The notes: generated by a model not told the origin, from the letters alone. A stretch of DNA of 64,000 bases from Sipunculus nudus (GCA_026874595.1 CM049322.1:46499340-46563339), one strand, 5' to 3'; positions 37,301-50,866 are shown, numbered from the stretch's first letter. Numbers and translations: made by a program.

Positions 37301-40300
37301 GGGGTTAATACTGTGACATGACTGTTATATATTTGTCTGTCTAAACATAATAAATAAATAAATAGAAAAAAAGAGTTAAGATGACACCGCCAGTATAGGA
37401 TAATTGATAAAGTTATCTATGATAAATCAACACACATATTATTTAGATAAACTAATCCAAGAATTATAGGAAAATTGATCAATCTTTCTGAAAAGGTATT
37501 CGAAGTGCAGCAACTGTGGTGAAATATCATAATTGTTAGTCGTACACTTGCAGATCTCTTTAATAATTAATATCTGATTCAGGAAGATACAATTTCTAGT
37601 TAAATAAAGGAAATCTGTTGTCTTTGCACTTTTCTATATAAAGACAAGTTATATAACATAAAAAAGACAGAAATAATGTAAACAAACTGTAAATTTCTTC
37701 CCATGCTGCTCAAAAATGTACTTGTTTGATGGGTTAGGATTCGACTAATGATCATATATCAGTCACAGCAATAGCCCATTTTTTACATTACATGCAATAG
37801 TACAAACGTTCTCATAGAGACCAAACATGACTAATTGAGCTGTTGATATAATGTATGTTACAGGAATCTCGGATCGCTGTAGGCTATCCCACTGTAGTTT
37901 GTACTAGCTTGAAAAATTAAACCACGTATCACTTTTAAAGGAACTAGTATTCTGGTAAAATAAAGGAAAGGTTAATTACAGATGGACAGCCAGTCTGGCG
38001 GTATGAACCAAAGAATCAACGGGTAGACCTGATGACTGTAGATTATCCAGGGCTTTAATTAATTATTACAAAAAAGCTGACCTGAAAGAATTATTTTGGA
38101 TTGCATTTAGTAGGTCAACATAGGTGGCGCAACAAAAGGTATATTTTGCATAATGGTCAAATTGATCAATATTTCAGTAAACTTTTTGATGACAGCTGCC
38201 GACTTTTTTGAGATATCTGCCATATTGTATGCATTCTTACTGGTAAGCGCCTTTCCTTTTGTGGTGCTAAATATGTTGTCGCCTCATAACTCGGAGAGTT
38301 CAATTTTTTTCATACTTTGCATGTTAAATGTTCGTATAAGGGTGTAAATTGGGAAATTAAGTCAGCCCTCCGGTACACTCAAAAGCGTCTGGCTTTTATA
38401 CCGTTAAATCATAGTTTTGCCATATAGCTCGCAGAATATAGGTCATGATGCCCTTATTCTGTGGATTTCTGGGAAATTTGCCCTGGACCTATCCCAGTTT
38501 AAGTTAAAAGTTCCTAGGTTCAACTTTCATGAGCTGCTAAAGGACAGCTAAAAGTAGTTAATATGAGTAAGAAACTGCGCTGGTCGGCCATATCGGAATT
38601 CTGCAAATTAAGCATGGTTGCTTATTATTAATTTGCTAGACTTTTAATATTTGCGTCCAGACGCATTTCCGGGACAAATAGTGACAAACTTATTTCTCTT
38701 GCGATTTATGCTTTGTCATTCCATATAATTACTAGGCTTATTAGATGGATTGAATTTTCGCAATTTTTTTTTTATTTTACTTCGGCATTCTCGATCTTCT
38801 CGTTCAAAAAGACCTACTCTGAATATAAACACTACCAGGCTCATTAATTCAGACATAAAAATATAAACAATACCACGGGACATAAGGAAACATCGACCGA
38901 GTGGAAAATGTTGTTTATTAGATAGAGATAATTTGAAAGGTCTGATATAATTCAGAATAATAATCAATATATCTCTTCTTTTTCTATCAATCATTCACCT
39001 TTAGATTAGGTTAAGACGAAAGAAACTTGAATTCACGAAGGCTTTCAGGATTATTGCGAATTTTTTAACACCAAACAAAATGGAAATTACATTATATTAC
39101 CTTAAATTTATGTATCTTTAATAAACGCTTAGTCATCAGTCGACAGGGACAAAGGTAATGTAATGATTTATTCAATGCTCTCAGATTTGATATCATTATT
39201 AAATAAAAAAAATGTTAATAATAGGAGATACATTGTAAGTCAGTTTTTCTATGGAACAAGTCATTTATAGAGTAGTCGAAGGCGATTGGTTTCATGTTCA
39301 CAAGGAGAGTTTTGATAAAACGAATAAAATCCGTTTGAAGAAAAATATTTAGGTGAATATGAAAAAGTGATCCATTTATTTTATATTCACTTATATCTCA
39401 TTATTGTGTATTACATATATTAACAGATTGGTGGCGGAATACAATTGCAAAGCATATGCTTTATCTCTGGAACAAGTATTTATAGTGTAGCCGGAAGTGA
39501 TTTGTTTCATGTTCAGTGAAATAACTTGAATAAAAAGAATAAAAGCTGTTTGTAGAATCAAATTGGTCGGATTATGAAAAATCGTTGATTTTATTTTATA
39601 TAATCTTATATTATATTATTGTATGTTACATTAAATTTGCCAAATTGGTAGATGAATGCAAGCGCAAACTGTATGCTTTATCTCATAAGCAAACCAGACC
39701 ATGTGTACTCATAGACGCATCGTGTGAAAATCCGGAATCAAGTCCATGTTGACGTAAACGTTGAACATGGTGCCGCATTTGTGCTCATTGTTTGATCCAT
39801 TCACGATCAGTTTTGATGGAACGTTCGGTCCATTTGTTGCCATTTGTCGAAGTAAATCAGTCGTAACAGTTTTGGAGAAAATTCAAAACAATTTTGGTAT
39901 TTTATAAATACATTTTACCCATTAATTTTGAGGTAAATAAATACAAGGTAAATAAATATTTGAAACACTGAATATTGAAATTGAATTGCATCATAAGTTG
40001 TTTCATAGAGGTGGTCCTACGTAGATTTATTTATAGAAACAGCGATTACGTTTTATATAGGTTGAGTTCATACAGAGTCTTCATACACATGTACCAATGA
40101 CTTCCATATATCATCAGAGTCTTTTTCTATTTATTATATGTTTGTGCTTTGAAGTAAGTAGACTATATACCGATGCGTTGGTTCATTTATTTAGTATTGT
40201 ATGCCATATTATATAACGGGATTAGCGTGGGATTCCAGATGTTTTGTTTAATGTTAGGTTCTGTTCATTAATGACTCTGGAACTGTTTCTTGTCAAACTC

Positions 40301-41720
40301 CTCAAAGCTGGTAAAGCCATTTTTTACAGAAGTATTCTGTTGGTCTATCTTCAAAGACAACCTAGGCGTTGCACACCTCTGGAACTCGATCTTCCTAGCT
40401 GTAGTGTGTAGTGTCCATTAGTTTTTCCCGCAGAGAGCGTCAGGTTACGAAAATACTGTGGAGTCAAGAGTCAAGAGTCATGGTCTGAAAGAACCGTTCC
40501 CGGAACGGAACTAACTTGACGCTATCTGAATTGTATTATGTACACAATACTAGCATTCCAGAAATGTCAGTTGATCAGGAATCAGTTCACTGAAAATGGA
40601 CTATGAGACTTATTCGTCTGATTCAGGCGTGTCGATGAAAGAAGGATCGGATTTGATGCAAGTGTAGCCAGGACTCTGTGTTTTGGATTTATTTGTGTTA
40701 GTTTCCATGGTTTGATACAACAGCGTTCGCCATACCGCATGGATTATCATCCAAGAGAACTATAGGTGCTTTTATTATTCTTGTGTATGTATGTGCGAGA
40801 TTTAGCCATCTGAAATAATATTAGGAATAAAAGACACTATTTGTTTTATGCTATGATTCTTGATCTACTGAGAGTGGCTTCTCAGTAAATTTCAAATCAA
40901 TTTTCTGGTACATATGTGTTTTTGTACGTTTTTAATACCTTACCTACTTGAAAAAAAGTCAAAATAGCACTATCAACAGGGTCATCAAAGTAAAACACTT
41001 TTCCTGTGTCAGTCAAAAGTAAATAAAAACGGCATAAGTGAGTTAGGTAAAACGATAAAGTTCAGTAATATCATCCAAGTTAAGTTATACCTTGCCAAAA
41101 AAAAAACGTAAAATCCTAACTTCAGTGTAACAGGTGTTAGGGCCAGAGATGACGAATAAACGATGGTGACATGATGTTGTTTGCGCTCAGCTTCAATTCA
41201 GGATCATCAAATCATGTATCAAAATTAGAAGCCATATTTAAATTTCCTAACATAATTATTGTTTGAAATATGACTAGGCCCGACCAGGAAAAGCAATCAA
41301 ATATAAAAATAACATTTTTTTATTACATTAAAACCAGCTATAATCAAAGATGAACGATTAGCAAGGCATTTTACTTTCTTTGAACTGCATTACATGAATT
41401 TAATTTTATCATTCCTCTATAAAACGATCAGTTGCAGAGAATTGATTTTATCTATATGTCGTAGTCCGAATAGTTGCAGGCACTCATATAGCACACAACG
41501 AACTCGTGGATAAAGGTGGTGGTGTATTGTCCACCAAGGATGTCAGTCTCATCAGACTTCACACTATGCTTTCCTGGTCTTTCGCCCCTGTTAATTCTTT
41601 TAGCTTTTTCTCGACTTCCTGGGGAGCATACAACCCAAGCAGCTCTAGAAGTGTATTTGTTCTTTATTTACCTGCCGCCAATGACTAATATCCATTTACT
41701 CTTTGGTCTTTGGAGCGCAC

Positions 41721-41800
41721 CCTTGTGGTCAGGACGGGACTCTTACCCACAACATTGTGGTTCACATGTCCAACGCCCCATCCATTACGCCACGACGCTC
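41721..41800 (-). repeat. tRNA-like SINE segment A (unit 2)
   Basis: Copy of 22075-22154. Here the plus strand reads TTACGCCACGACG, closer to the usual tRNA-like start than TTACGCAACGACG in unit 1. Confidence 0.5.
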
Positions 41801-41897
41801 AACACAGGAAAAAGTTGGGGCTTAAAGCCATATCATGAGCTAAAATGTTGGTCTGCATTTGCCTGCAAGAAATATCCCGAAATAGTCTTAGCGCAGA

Positions 41898-41971
41898 AGG
41901 CGATCAGAACCGGACGCGCAAACATAACCTTGCGGTCACAACTCAAGCGCCTTATCCATTACGCCACGATG
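41898..41971 (-). repeat. tRNA-like SINE segment B (unit 2)
   Basis: Copy of 22252-22325 in unit 2. Confidence 0.5.
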
Positions 41972-43384
41972 GAAAAACGTTTGAAACGTTGAAAAGTGTT
42001 CGAAAAAAAAAATAGCTCCTCTCATTTACTGCGTAAAGTATCATGCGACCAAACGAGGCACACTGTTAAAACAAAAGAAAGTCAATAAATAACCTGTTTT
42101 GAAAACCGCAACCTGTGAACGACCGTAAGTAAAAATATCTATTGCTAAAGAGATACCATAGAAAACAAAACTTAACCGAAAGAAAGTAATGATCCCTGGA
42201 AGAAAACCGGGACAATATTGCATTCTTTTAAGGTAAAATGAGACCAACTGCCAGATATTTTATCTATTTAAAGTGTATAAAGCAAACGTCCCTCCTCTTT
42301 GGACTAGACACAAGAAATACGTGTAAAATCTGCATTATCTGATGAACGAAAAATTATCCGTGACATGGATCAGTAGTGCCAATAGCGATGACAGGTGGCA
42401 GCACCGTCTCTCTGATTTATTATATGAAACCAACATGATTCAGATAATTACTTTTCTTCAGATTATAAAGCACATGAAGGTTGCACCAGTATGGTGGCAT
42501 TGATACAAGCAAGCAGAATGGTAGGTGTGAAAACTACGGTGTGATTACCCAGTTGTACCAATGATAGTGGATATATATGCTTGGCACCTATATTCAGGTG
42601 AGTCACATGTCTTTACTCTTTAGAATGTTTAAATAAATGTATTTTGTAAAAAGGCTACTCATGCCACGTTTATATGAACGTGTCAACTATTTTACATGCT
42701 AAAGGGTGCTTTAACAACATTTGCAGGTACCTAACGAATAATACAGATATGTGTCTGATGGCATTATTTAACTAAATGCGATGTCATAATTCCGACGATC
42801 TTCGGGAAAAGATTAAACGTTTTAAAACCGTTTTGAATATGGACGGCTTGAGCCTCTAAAGATTTGTTTTTTTTTTTTGCTTTTGCACAGAACCTGCATG
42901 CTTTGGACTTTTGCGACAGCAGTATATCAGATAATGCAAGACAATGTGTGGGATTTGCCTCCTATGCAAGCTTTATTTATACATTTTACTGACTTATCAA
43001 TACTCAGTGTGAGTAAGATATGAACACATTTAGGATTAACTTTGTCGTAAATGTGACCAATGAGGATCGAAAAATATGTGATGAGTTGATATATTTAACT
43101 CGCATCCACGCACTCAAGGTAGCCATACCGGTGATCACCGAGGGGCAATTAGCATTGCTGGCCAAAGACCAAAGGGCAGACCGGCTCATTAAGTAACCGG
43201 GCCAATGGTTACCATCTTTGATCTATAACCTACGCCACAAAAAGTCTCACCGCAGGCACCGAGTAAGGAAGATATGCAGAACCAGATTTACACTGGGGTT
43301 AAGAAACCTTGTTACCTGTTTGATCTTTCGCTAAGGCGCCTGTGACAGGGCGCAGCCATTGACTCATGACAAATGTTGTTCCAG

Positions 43385-43584
43385 AACTTCTCGGCGGTGG
43401 TTGCATTAGCGGGGTCGCATTAGCGCTGGGGCCAGGAAATCTGGTCGTAATTCTGAATTCAGGGGTGGTCGTAATTTTGAGTTATTTATAAACATAAATA
43501 AACTAAAAAAATGGGACTTAGCAAAGTGGTTGTAATTGCGGGGTGGTCGCACTTGTGGGGTGGTCGCAAGGCGGGGTTCCACTG
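43385..43584 (+). mobile_element. Pogo/Tigger-like transposon terminus (unit 2)
   Basis: Copy of 23740-23939. Its presence in both units means insertion predates the large duplication. Confidence 0.45.
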
Positions 43585-43731
43585 TATATAAACACACTCT
43601 GTATAAGTGCAGCAGGACTAACATCCGTCAAGATCCTTATCAGTGCGTTGCGTATAATGCGAAGTTCATTTCAACTGCAAGCAGGCATCGGATACAAAAA
43701 TGTCTTTACTCTGTTGAGGTCCGTAATCAAC
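43585..43731 (+). promoter_or_regulatory. Putative core promoter and 5' leader, unit 2 gene
   Basis: Same arrangement as 23940-24086, with TATATAAAC at 43585-43593 and the same leader. Confidence 0.45.
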
Positions 43732-43786
43732 ATGGGGATATATTTAGTGATAGAAATATTTTTCGTCTTTCTTTGCTTACCAGAAG
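43732..43786 (+). CDS. Signal-peptide exon 1, unit 2 gene
   Basis: Identical to 24087-24141: 55 nt, phase-1 end, GTAAGG donor. It joins to the acceptor at 44073, where the second codon of the next exon is a stop. Confidence 0.6.
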
Positions 43787-44073
43787 GTAAGGAGCTGTTA
43801 CATCCCATATTTATGTCATTTAATGTAAGATACCTAAACAATTGTACCAATTGGCTCGAGCACAATTGTGAATGAGATTGATTTTGTTAACCTTAAAATA
43901 TACAATATTTTAAAATCGTATTGGAAATAATAAGTGATAATACATATAACCTTACTGAATAATATTAAAAGAATACTGAAGATGTTAAATCTGATTTTTA
44001 TTTCGACTGTTTACTCTCTTTGTTATTGTACTGTAAAATAATTTCAATATAACAGCAGCCTTTTGTATTCCAG

Positions 44074-44634
44074 GATGATGTCACTCATTACAACGATACG
44101 GTGGCTTCTCTGCTGAATGTAAAGATCACGGAAAAATTGAGATCACAAACGTTACTAAAGAGGACAGCAGTGCAATCCTGACAAGAGAACTTCAGTTTCT
44201 CAACGAGAAATGTAAATTCGATGCCAATTGTTCCATACAGGAAAGAGATGTTCAGAGTAAATTTGAGGAGAGGGATGTACCCTGGTACGAGAACAATTTT
44301 AGGCTGTTTGTAAATGTTACGTGTGTTGATGAAGCCTTTGGTTACGATGATGTCCCAATGAAATGTCGATATTCCGAACGAATAAGGAGTATGCACTTTT
44401 AAAGTATGACCTATGTGACAGACACTCAACAGGAGAGAAGATGCAACTTCAGCATCAAATTAGAATCGGGTAACAAAGTGGAGTTCTTAAAGATAAGTTG
44501 TCAGAATGTTGAATTTGCAAAAAACGGGAGAAATTTGACATGTAATGACTTTCCAAAATATTTTGAATCATCAAAGAATTTTTCCTACACTGCTTCTTCG
44601 GGCAAGAAAGACGGATTCCTGTTCCTTGCTAAAG
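44074..44634 (+). pseudogene. Ectodomain exon 2, unit 2 gene, nonsense and frameshift
   Basis: Homologue of 24429-24988. The second codon of the exon is TGA (44076-44078), where unit 1 and the left copy have TTA, so translation from exon 1 stops right after the signal peptide. It shares the 1-nt deletion of unit 1 near 44350 and stops again at TAA 44400-44402. One extra A there (CTTTTAAAG for CTTTTGAG) brings the total back to 561 nt. The remaining C-terminal half is open from 44406 (NFSIKLESGNKVEF, GKKDGFLFLAKG). Confidence 0.7.
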
Positions 44635-44936
44635 GTAATTGATTTTGTAATTACTAATAGACTTTGCTTAATTCGCGACAGGGTTATTCGTACTACATTC
44701 GAAATGACTTAAATGATCTGGATGATTTGAATCACCACATTGGAAAATAAACCGTAATGCTGCTAAAACATGTTTCTATGCTGAACAAGTATTCCTTGCC
44801 TTCGATATATATAAATAATTATTTAGAAAGATGTTCTTTATATTACATTTTCTTGGCCCAGAATAATTTCTGAGCCGTTTAAGCAACCATCTACTACCAT
44901 CCTTTCACTTTGAGTTTTCTCTCTTGTTTTCTACAG

Positions 44937-44971
44937 AACAAACAATCTGGATTGAAAATGATGTTGTCTAT
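44937..44971 (+). pseudogene. Short exon 3 starting domain 2, unit 2 gene
   Basis: Identical in coding content to 25291-25325, with the same weak GTCAAT donor. Confidence 0.4.
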
Positions 44972-44992
44972 GTCAATTGATGACCGTCTAGG

Positions 44993-45286
44993 TTATCTGA
45001 TCTGGCTAGTACATGGTTGCTCATCATCTCGAAAATAATTAAGACGGTTCAGATGAGCAGTAAATTTTGAATACCATGCACGATGATAACCATGGTTATT
45101 TTCACATTCATCATGTATCTGTTGGCAAATGTCATTCATACGATAAGGAGACCCATAAAGTTGCGAAAGCCTCAGTTCCTTCACAGCATAATCATCTGAA
45201 AGCGTTCTTCATGTTTTGAATGAGTAATGCAGATGGCCTTTTCTTGTCCTGGAGTGTCATCCGGTTTACGTCTTTGTTGGAGCTTC
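44993..45286 (-). pseudogene. Decayed YHR-x-W-Y-x-K-F-T coding fragment (unit 2)
   Basis: Copy of 25347-25640 with the same frameshift, so it was already decayed before the large duplication. Confidence 0.4.
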
Positions 45287-45586
45287 CATAATTGTATCTT
45301 TCAAATCAATATCTGAAAAGGAAACAACAGTGATAATAAATAGTGAATTATTTGATTTACCATTCTTAAAAAATGTTGACATATCAAAATAAATGATCAG
45401 TTCTAGTTTCCACGTGTTTGTTTCCATATTTGATATGTTAATGATTCTTCCCTTTCCTTTTATCGTATTCAAGAAATAATAGAGCTGTGTTGTCAACCTT
45501 ATCATCAACTAATTTTTATATTCTATAATCATCAAATTCATTTCGACAATCATCTCTTCCCCTTAAACCTTACTTGTGTCTATCAG

Positions 45587-45791
45587 GAGGTACATGATCT
45601 TAAAAATCAAATTAGTGGACAAGATGCCTATTACAGTTATGTCCATATTTTAGACCACCTAAAATGTGAACAGGATCTCACTCCATTCTCAATTTGCATT
45701 CAACATAAAGGGAGCTGCTTACGCTGGTATCTTGATTGTCCTTATTCATCAATCAACCTTTCTCATGTTAATCTTGATGTTTGGCCTTTAT
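45587..45791 (+). pseudogene. Exon 4, second lectin-like domain, unit 2 gene
   Basis: Copy of 25941-26145, open throughout, with CTATCAG acceptor and GTAAGA donor. It would splice in phase 1 to exon 5 at 46397. Confidence 0.55.
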
Positions 45792-46396
45792 GTAAGAAAC
45801 AAACAATGACCTCATGTTAATCTCTTGCAGAAAATCTTCATAGCGCAACTATAAAATTATAATTAAATTGAGTGGATTCATGGGTATCTGTCCTATATAT
45901 CTTATTAATAAAATAGCATGACTGTAATAAGCATCATACCTGTCAAAAACAAAATAGAAAGTAATACCAGAATCTCATATAACTTGAACAAAATGAAGCA
46001 CTATGTTAAACATTTGGAAGTAGCGTTGGTGATTGCTGTAAATAGTATCTTGTTGATGTTATTGCTTCTCAACACTTAAAAACCTCACAGACAAACATCA
46101 CAGAGACCGAGTTCACAAGATTGAACGCCCGTTTATTAACCAGAGATTCAGATTTGGCAGTCATTGGGTAATAAAGCATCATTAAGATGAATACATGTAC
46201 CAGGAGAGAGGTAGTCTATGGATTGAAGAGGGCCACCCACTGGACGAGAAGCCGGAATGTGTAGAAGAAGCTTTCAAATACAGCTTATGAGCCAACAAGA
46301 CCCTCAGGATAGATGTTGGAGCTGGCTTTGTTATTTTAAGTGTTAGATATGTTACAACATTTACAAAAGGAATTTGATGCTCTTTTGGTATTACAG

Positions 46397-46584
46397 TGTT
46401 CCCGTACACGAAGCTCGTTTTTACGATGAACAAGTGTGAGAATGTGATCTTTACGGGAAAGGAGCTGAACTGTTCCTATTTCAAGTCGCAAATCATCACG
46501 TCAACACCACAACCTGAATATAAGATCCCCGTCAACAAACGTGGAGGATTTCGTGCACTTGTTCCACATATACTTAATGCTTAG
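46397..46584 (+). pseudogene. Complete last exon 5 of the unit 2 gene
   Basis: 188-nt terminal exon after TATTACAG, ending at TAG 46582-46584. It encodes KLVFTMNKCENVIFTGKELN and a GGFRALV block, matching the second half of domain 1 (KVEFLKISCQNVEF and GFLFLAKG). No transmembrane segment follows, so the ancestral five-exon product would have been secreted. With an unbroken 561-nt exon 2, the five exons sum to 1044 nt (347 codons plus stop), which supports the splice model. Two AATAAA signals lie at 46921 and 46977. Confidence 0.6.
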
Positions 46585-46895
46585 ATTAACTTAGTCTTTT
46601 CACATGCAACATTTTCTTCCACTTTTACCCTCCTATCTAAGCAGTGGGCATTCCAAATTAATGTCGGTCCATAACTGATTGGCTTTAAGATAAGAAGTAT
46701 GAAAATGAAACATTATTTTACATTTTTTAAAAATTTTAATAATATTTTTACAGAGTTTTAGTAAGAACATTAAGAAATACATTTCTCTCGTCGGCACCAA
46801 CCGTAGATCATGTCATATCACTTTTAAAGTTTAGGAGCCTTCAAAATTATATTTCAATCAATAATATGTTTAATGCGAGGCTTGCTCTAGATAAG

Positions 46896-47007
46896 CATTG
46901 TGAATCTGTTTTAAAGAAAAAATAAAGATCTATCTGGCTCTTCTGGAATGTCATTGTGAATCTGTTTTAAAGAAAAAATAAAGATCTATCTGGCTCTTCT
47001 GGAATGT
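46896..47007 (+). repeat. 56-bp tandem duplication carrying AATAAA
   Basis: CATTGTGAATCTGTTTTAAA starts at 46896 and again at 46952. The two copies are identical by eye. Each contains AATAAA (46921-46926 and 46977-46982), so the candidate polyadenylation region of the unit 2 gene is doubled. Confidence 0.85.
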
Positions 47008-47009
47008 AA

Positions 47010-50000
47010 CCGACCACTAGTTGATGAAAAATTGGAAATTGACATACAACTCTCAACGGAAGGTAATCTAATGTTAGTGTGTTTTTCTCATAGACTTTTA
47101 TTTACACCAGTTATAAAGCCTTTAGAACCTAATCGTTCAGAAATAATTGGTAATTTTTTTGCAGTTGATAAAGTTCAAGGTACAGATGAGAGCTTTCTCC
47201 AGATAATCAAAACGATTATTACGCACAGCTTGATATATAACCAACCTTAAAACTGAATGGGTGAAGGATGGTTTAAATATACGAAATAGATGTCCGTTTT
47301 AGACAATGGTGGTAGCAGGAGAAGAAACGTTATTATTGTGGGAGGGGATTAAAATCGTCTTTATTGTTGCCTCTTTTGTTCCTAGATGTCTAAGACATGA
47401 AGCTTATTCAGATCTTATATTGGAATCTTTTAAAATTCAAAATTAGTAAACCTCTTTAATATTGGGACTTTGTTTAAAGTTGACAGATGAATACACAAAA
47501 CAATATTAGATATTTGAAATACATTAAATACTCTATATTATGTAAATTGCATTGATGGTTATATAGTTTTTAAATTTAACACATATGAATACATCGTTTA
47601 AATACATAGAACTACATTAGCTACCGGATTCTCAGTAACTAGAATGCACCAAATTATGTCTGATTGCCAGGAAACCCTATGGTCAACCACTACAGATGAG
47701 GTATGATAGACTTGGAGTGTTGGGTACTAGAGGAATAATATTTATAAGCATTTTTACATAATACAAATTTTCATTTTCGCCATAAAGAAAATGCAAACAT
47801 GTCGGCCGTGTATCAGGTCCATGTGTGTTTTTCTTAAAATTCGGACACCACTTATGTCTGTGATGGCAAATCTTGGTTTTTCAATATCATAGCCGGTATT
47901 TTATTCCTATGTTGACTTCGCTATCTGTCAGAAATAACTAAATACCACGTTCGACAAGGTGTTAGGTTTCATCAACATGGCTTAAGTGAATTTCGTAGTG
48001 AATTTATCCGCCATGGCTTGTTTGGCACTAAGAATCAAATTTTGACCCCACTGTTTTACTTGACACATTGTCTAACAGCATAAAGGTATTGTTTTCTGCG
48101 GGTAAATGTACCTTTAGATATATTAATGAACTAATGAAACACAGAGTCTTTCTTGCTTTCTGATCACCATCGATGTATCGGACAGAAACATTTTTTTGCA
48201 GTTGTAAATCACGACATGAGATTTTGCACACAATAATAAGGAACACTCTTATTTGCAAATTTTGTTCCAAGTAGCTATGGTTCAGTGTAGTTTTGGATGG
48301 TAAAGGCTCATTTTACCTAAAACATTGCATCAGTGTTTCCGTCGTTTCCAAAGCGCTGCTGTCATCGTCTTCGTTGACTGATTCCCCCTTCTTTCTCCCG
48401 CAGTGGCGCCACTTTCCCTTAAGAAAATTAAGAAACGTGTTTGATTGTCAGAATTGCACAACTGCCTGCTGTGCTATGGCCAGTATGACCTTGGAACCCC
48501 TCATTAGTGCCTTTTCTAGTTAGTTGTTTTGCATGTACTGTCCTGGTGGATTATGTTGGCTATTTCTATTAGGCTTGCCGATCGCTGCATTGCGTATTTC
48601 TATGGTTACAAGATGTAGCATCATATAACCTGTGAGGTACATATGTGAAACAGCGAAGATTTGCATGAAAATGAATTTTCTTATCTGAGGGCTGCCATAA
48701 TTGTTATTCCTACTGAGATTGGTGTTACCTAGTATCATCCAGTGTACATTAGGTCTAGGTGTTTAATCTAGAACACGAGAGGAACTGTGCACAACTTAAT
48801 AAACTTATAAATATACTTTATTTCATAGCATACTTATTGCTACAGATAGGAGCAATCATATTATAACAACAGCAAATAATAATCATCATTAAGACTATTG
48901 ATTACGTTATTAAGGATGAGGTTATTATTCTGGCCTTTGTTGATTTGTGAATGCCGAGAAAAATTTACCTCATCTTAAATGTAGAGATTATCAGCAAACT
49001 CTTCTTGACTTATCCTTTTAACATTCGTTTCATATTCATTTGAAAAAAAAATAATATGTTGATTCACTCGGTGCTGCCAGATAAAAATTGCTACAACGCC
49101 TGCAAATAAGATATAATTTAAGGGTTAACTCTTGTAAACTGACATGTTTAGACATCGGTTAAACCCGTGGGTTTTTTATGTAATAATCCCAAGAAGAAAT
49201 TCCGATAGACAGATTAATGAATTATATATAGTATACAGGGAACAACAGAAAACCTATTTTTTTTTATATTGAACAGTTTTTGCAACTGAATGTTATCTTA
49301 AACTTAATGTAACATCAAATATCTCCTGAAGTACGCAAGATCCTGTTTTTACATGTATTTACTTACAGCAGGACTGTGTGAACACTGATATTACCATTTT
49401 GAATACAACAGTAATTACGTGAGCGAAGGCTTGGTTTTATTTTTGTTTGTCACATGAAGTTTATAATGCATCATTTGATTCCGCTCCATGACCATAGCAA
49501 TCAAAGTGCCCTATTTTGGTTATAAGATAGAGCTCCCATAAAAATGCCGATTTATCGTTTCACAAAATTATTTAATAAAAAATCCATACGGTTTGGTGAA
49601 TACTGCTGATAATCCTCTCCAGTCAGTGAGGTAATGAAAAACCAGAGGTGTTGGTTTATTGTTGGAATTAGTTTTGGAAATATAACTATATATCGCCAAG
49701 ATGCCTTGGAAAGGATGTCTGAAATGTACGCACGAAAAATTACCTCTTAAACAGAACTTCACTATTCTCTGTGAGAAACAAAAATCATAATGAAGTTTAT
49801 ACAGTCAAATGCTATCGTTTAGAAAGTAAGCAACTTTTATCGAATCAACCTTAATAGTGCTAAAAGCGTTGTTAGATGGCAGCACCTGTATATTATTCGA
49901 TTCTCCATAAATAAGATGAGTGCTCTCTATAGGTGGCAAATCTCTGATTCAAAGGAAAAATATAATAAATGATGAGTCCTTCTTTCAATCTCCTGCTTTT

Positions 50001-50740
50001 TTGGATGGTTAGGGGGGGGGGGGGAGGGGGCGGTGAAATGGGGCAGGGGGACCTCTGACCTGTACGCCACCGTTGCTTAAGCAGATCAGGCGGCCTCTGA
50101 GCATTTATATCTGTCGTCAGATCATTTGATGTTATTTTCAATGTGGTAACATTCACGTATCTTTCTTTTCACATTACAAATCATGTCATCGCCTACACAA
50201 TCGAGGACTTATGATAAAAGATCACATGAAACACCTTTATCAATTCAAATACTTATTTTATTATCTTTTCCCCAATTTGGGAACCCGATTTTGTCCTATA
50301 CCCATACAAAGGAGCACTCTTAAATCTGTTCACTCTCCAAAAATGTAGACCAGAGTCTGTACACGATCCAAACGTTTTGATGTCTGCATTAGTTGAAAAT
50401 AAAACGTAATAAAACTGTATTGAAATAACAGACTCACACTCTTCATGAATACTACCTTGTATCCTTCATATTTCCTGTAAATACGTTTTCCTTAAAGTGA
50501 TGCTCATACCATGTTCTTCTACAAATTAAAAAAAATATTTTGCAATGGTTCTTTGTTCCTTTCATTTCCTTACTTACAACATGTCTGATGTCCAATTGAC
50601 CATAAATCTTTTTAGCCCTAGTTTAGGCCTTTCTTAATCATTACATTTTAAGGCTAATAACTTAGCTTTCATGCAAGTTAACAAGGCACAATTTTCAATT
50701 ACAGTTTTCCTATACCGGTATGTACTAATTTTGCAAAATG
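47010..50740. other. Mostly gene-free region with coding-like remnants
   Basis: No supported complete gene. A minus-strand stretch at about 48300-48535 reads as one frame interrupted by a single TGA (EKALMRGSKVILAIAQQAVV before it, KGKWRHCGRKKGESVNEDDD after it). It looks like decayed coding sequence of unknown origin. A G-rich run lies at 50012-50030. Nothing else stands out. Confidence 0.35.
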
Positions 50741-50744
50741 TATA

Positions 50745-50866
50745 TAATATTACTACTACCACTACTACTAAACTACTACTGTTACTACCACCAAAACTGC
50801 TACTACTATTACTATTACTACTAATAAAGCTTCTTTTACTACTACTTCTACTACTTATAATAACGG
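50745..50866 (+). repeat. Imperfect (TAC/ACT)n trinucleotide repeat
   Basis: Interrupted TACTACTAC/ATTACTACT array. The leucine-rich frame across it is a by-product. Confidence 0.85.

Larger units (their letters stand above)
26831..46472 (+). repeat. Large tandem duplication, unit 2 (about 19.6 kb)
   Basis: Second copy, joined to unit 1 through four extra bases (GATG, 26827-26830) with no long homology at the junction. After 46472 the sequence continues into the natural end of the family gene, which unit 1 lacks. So the ancestral order was left flank, one unit, right flank from 46473. Confidence 0.95.
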
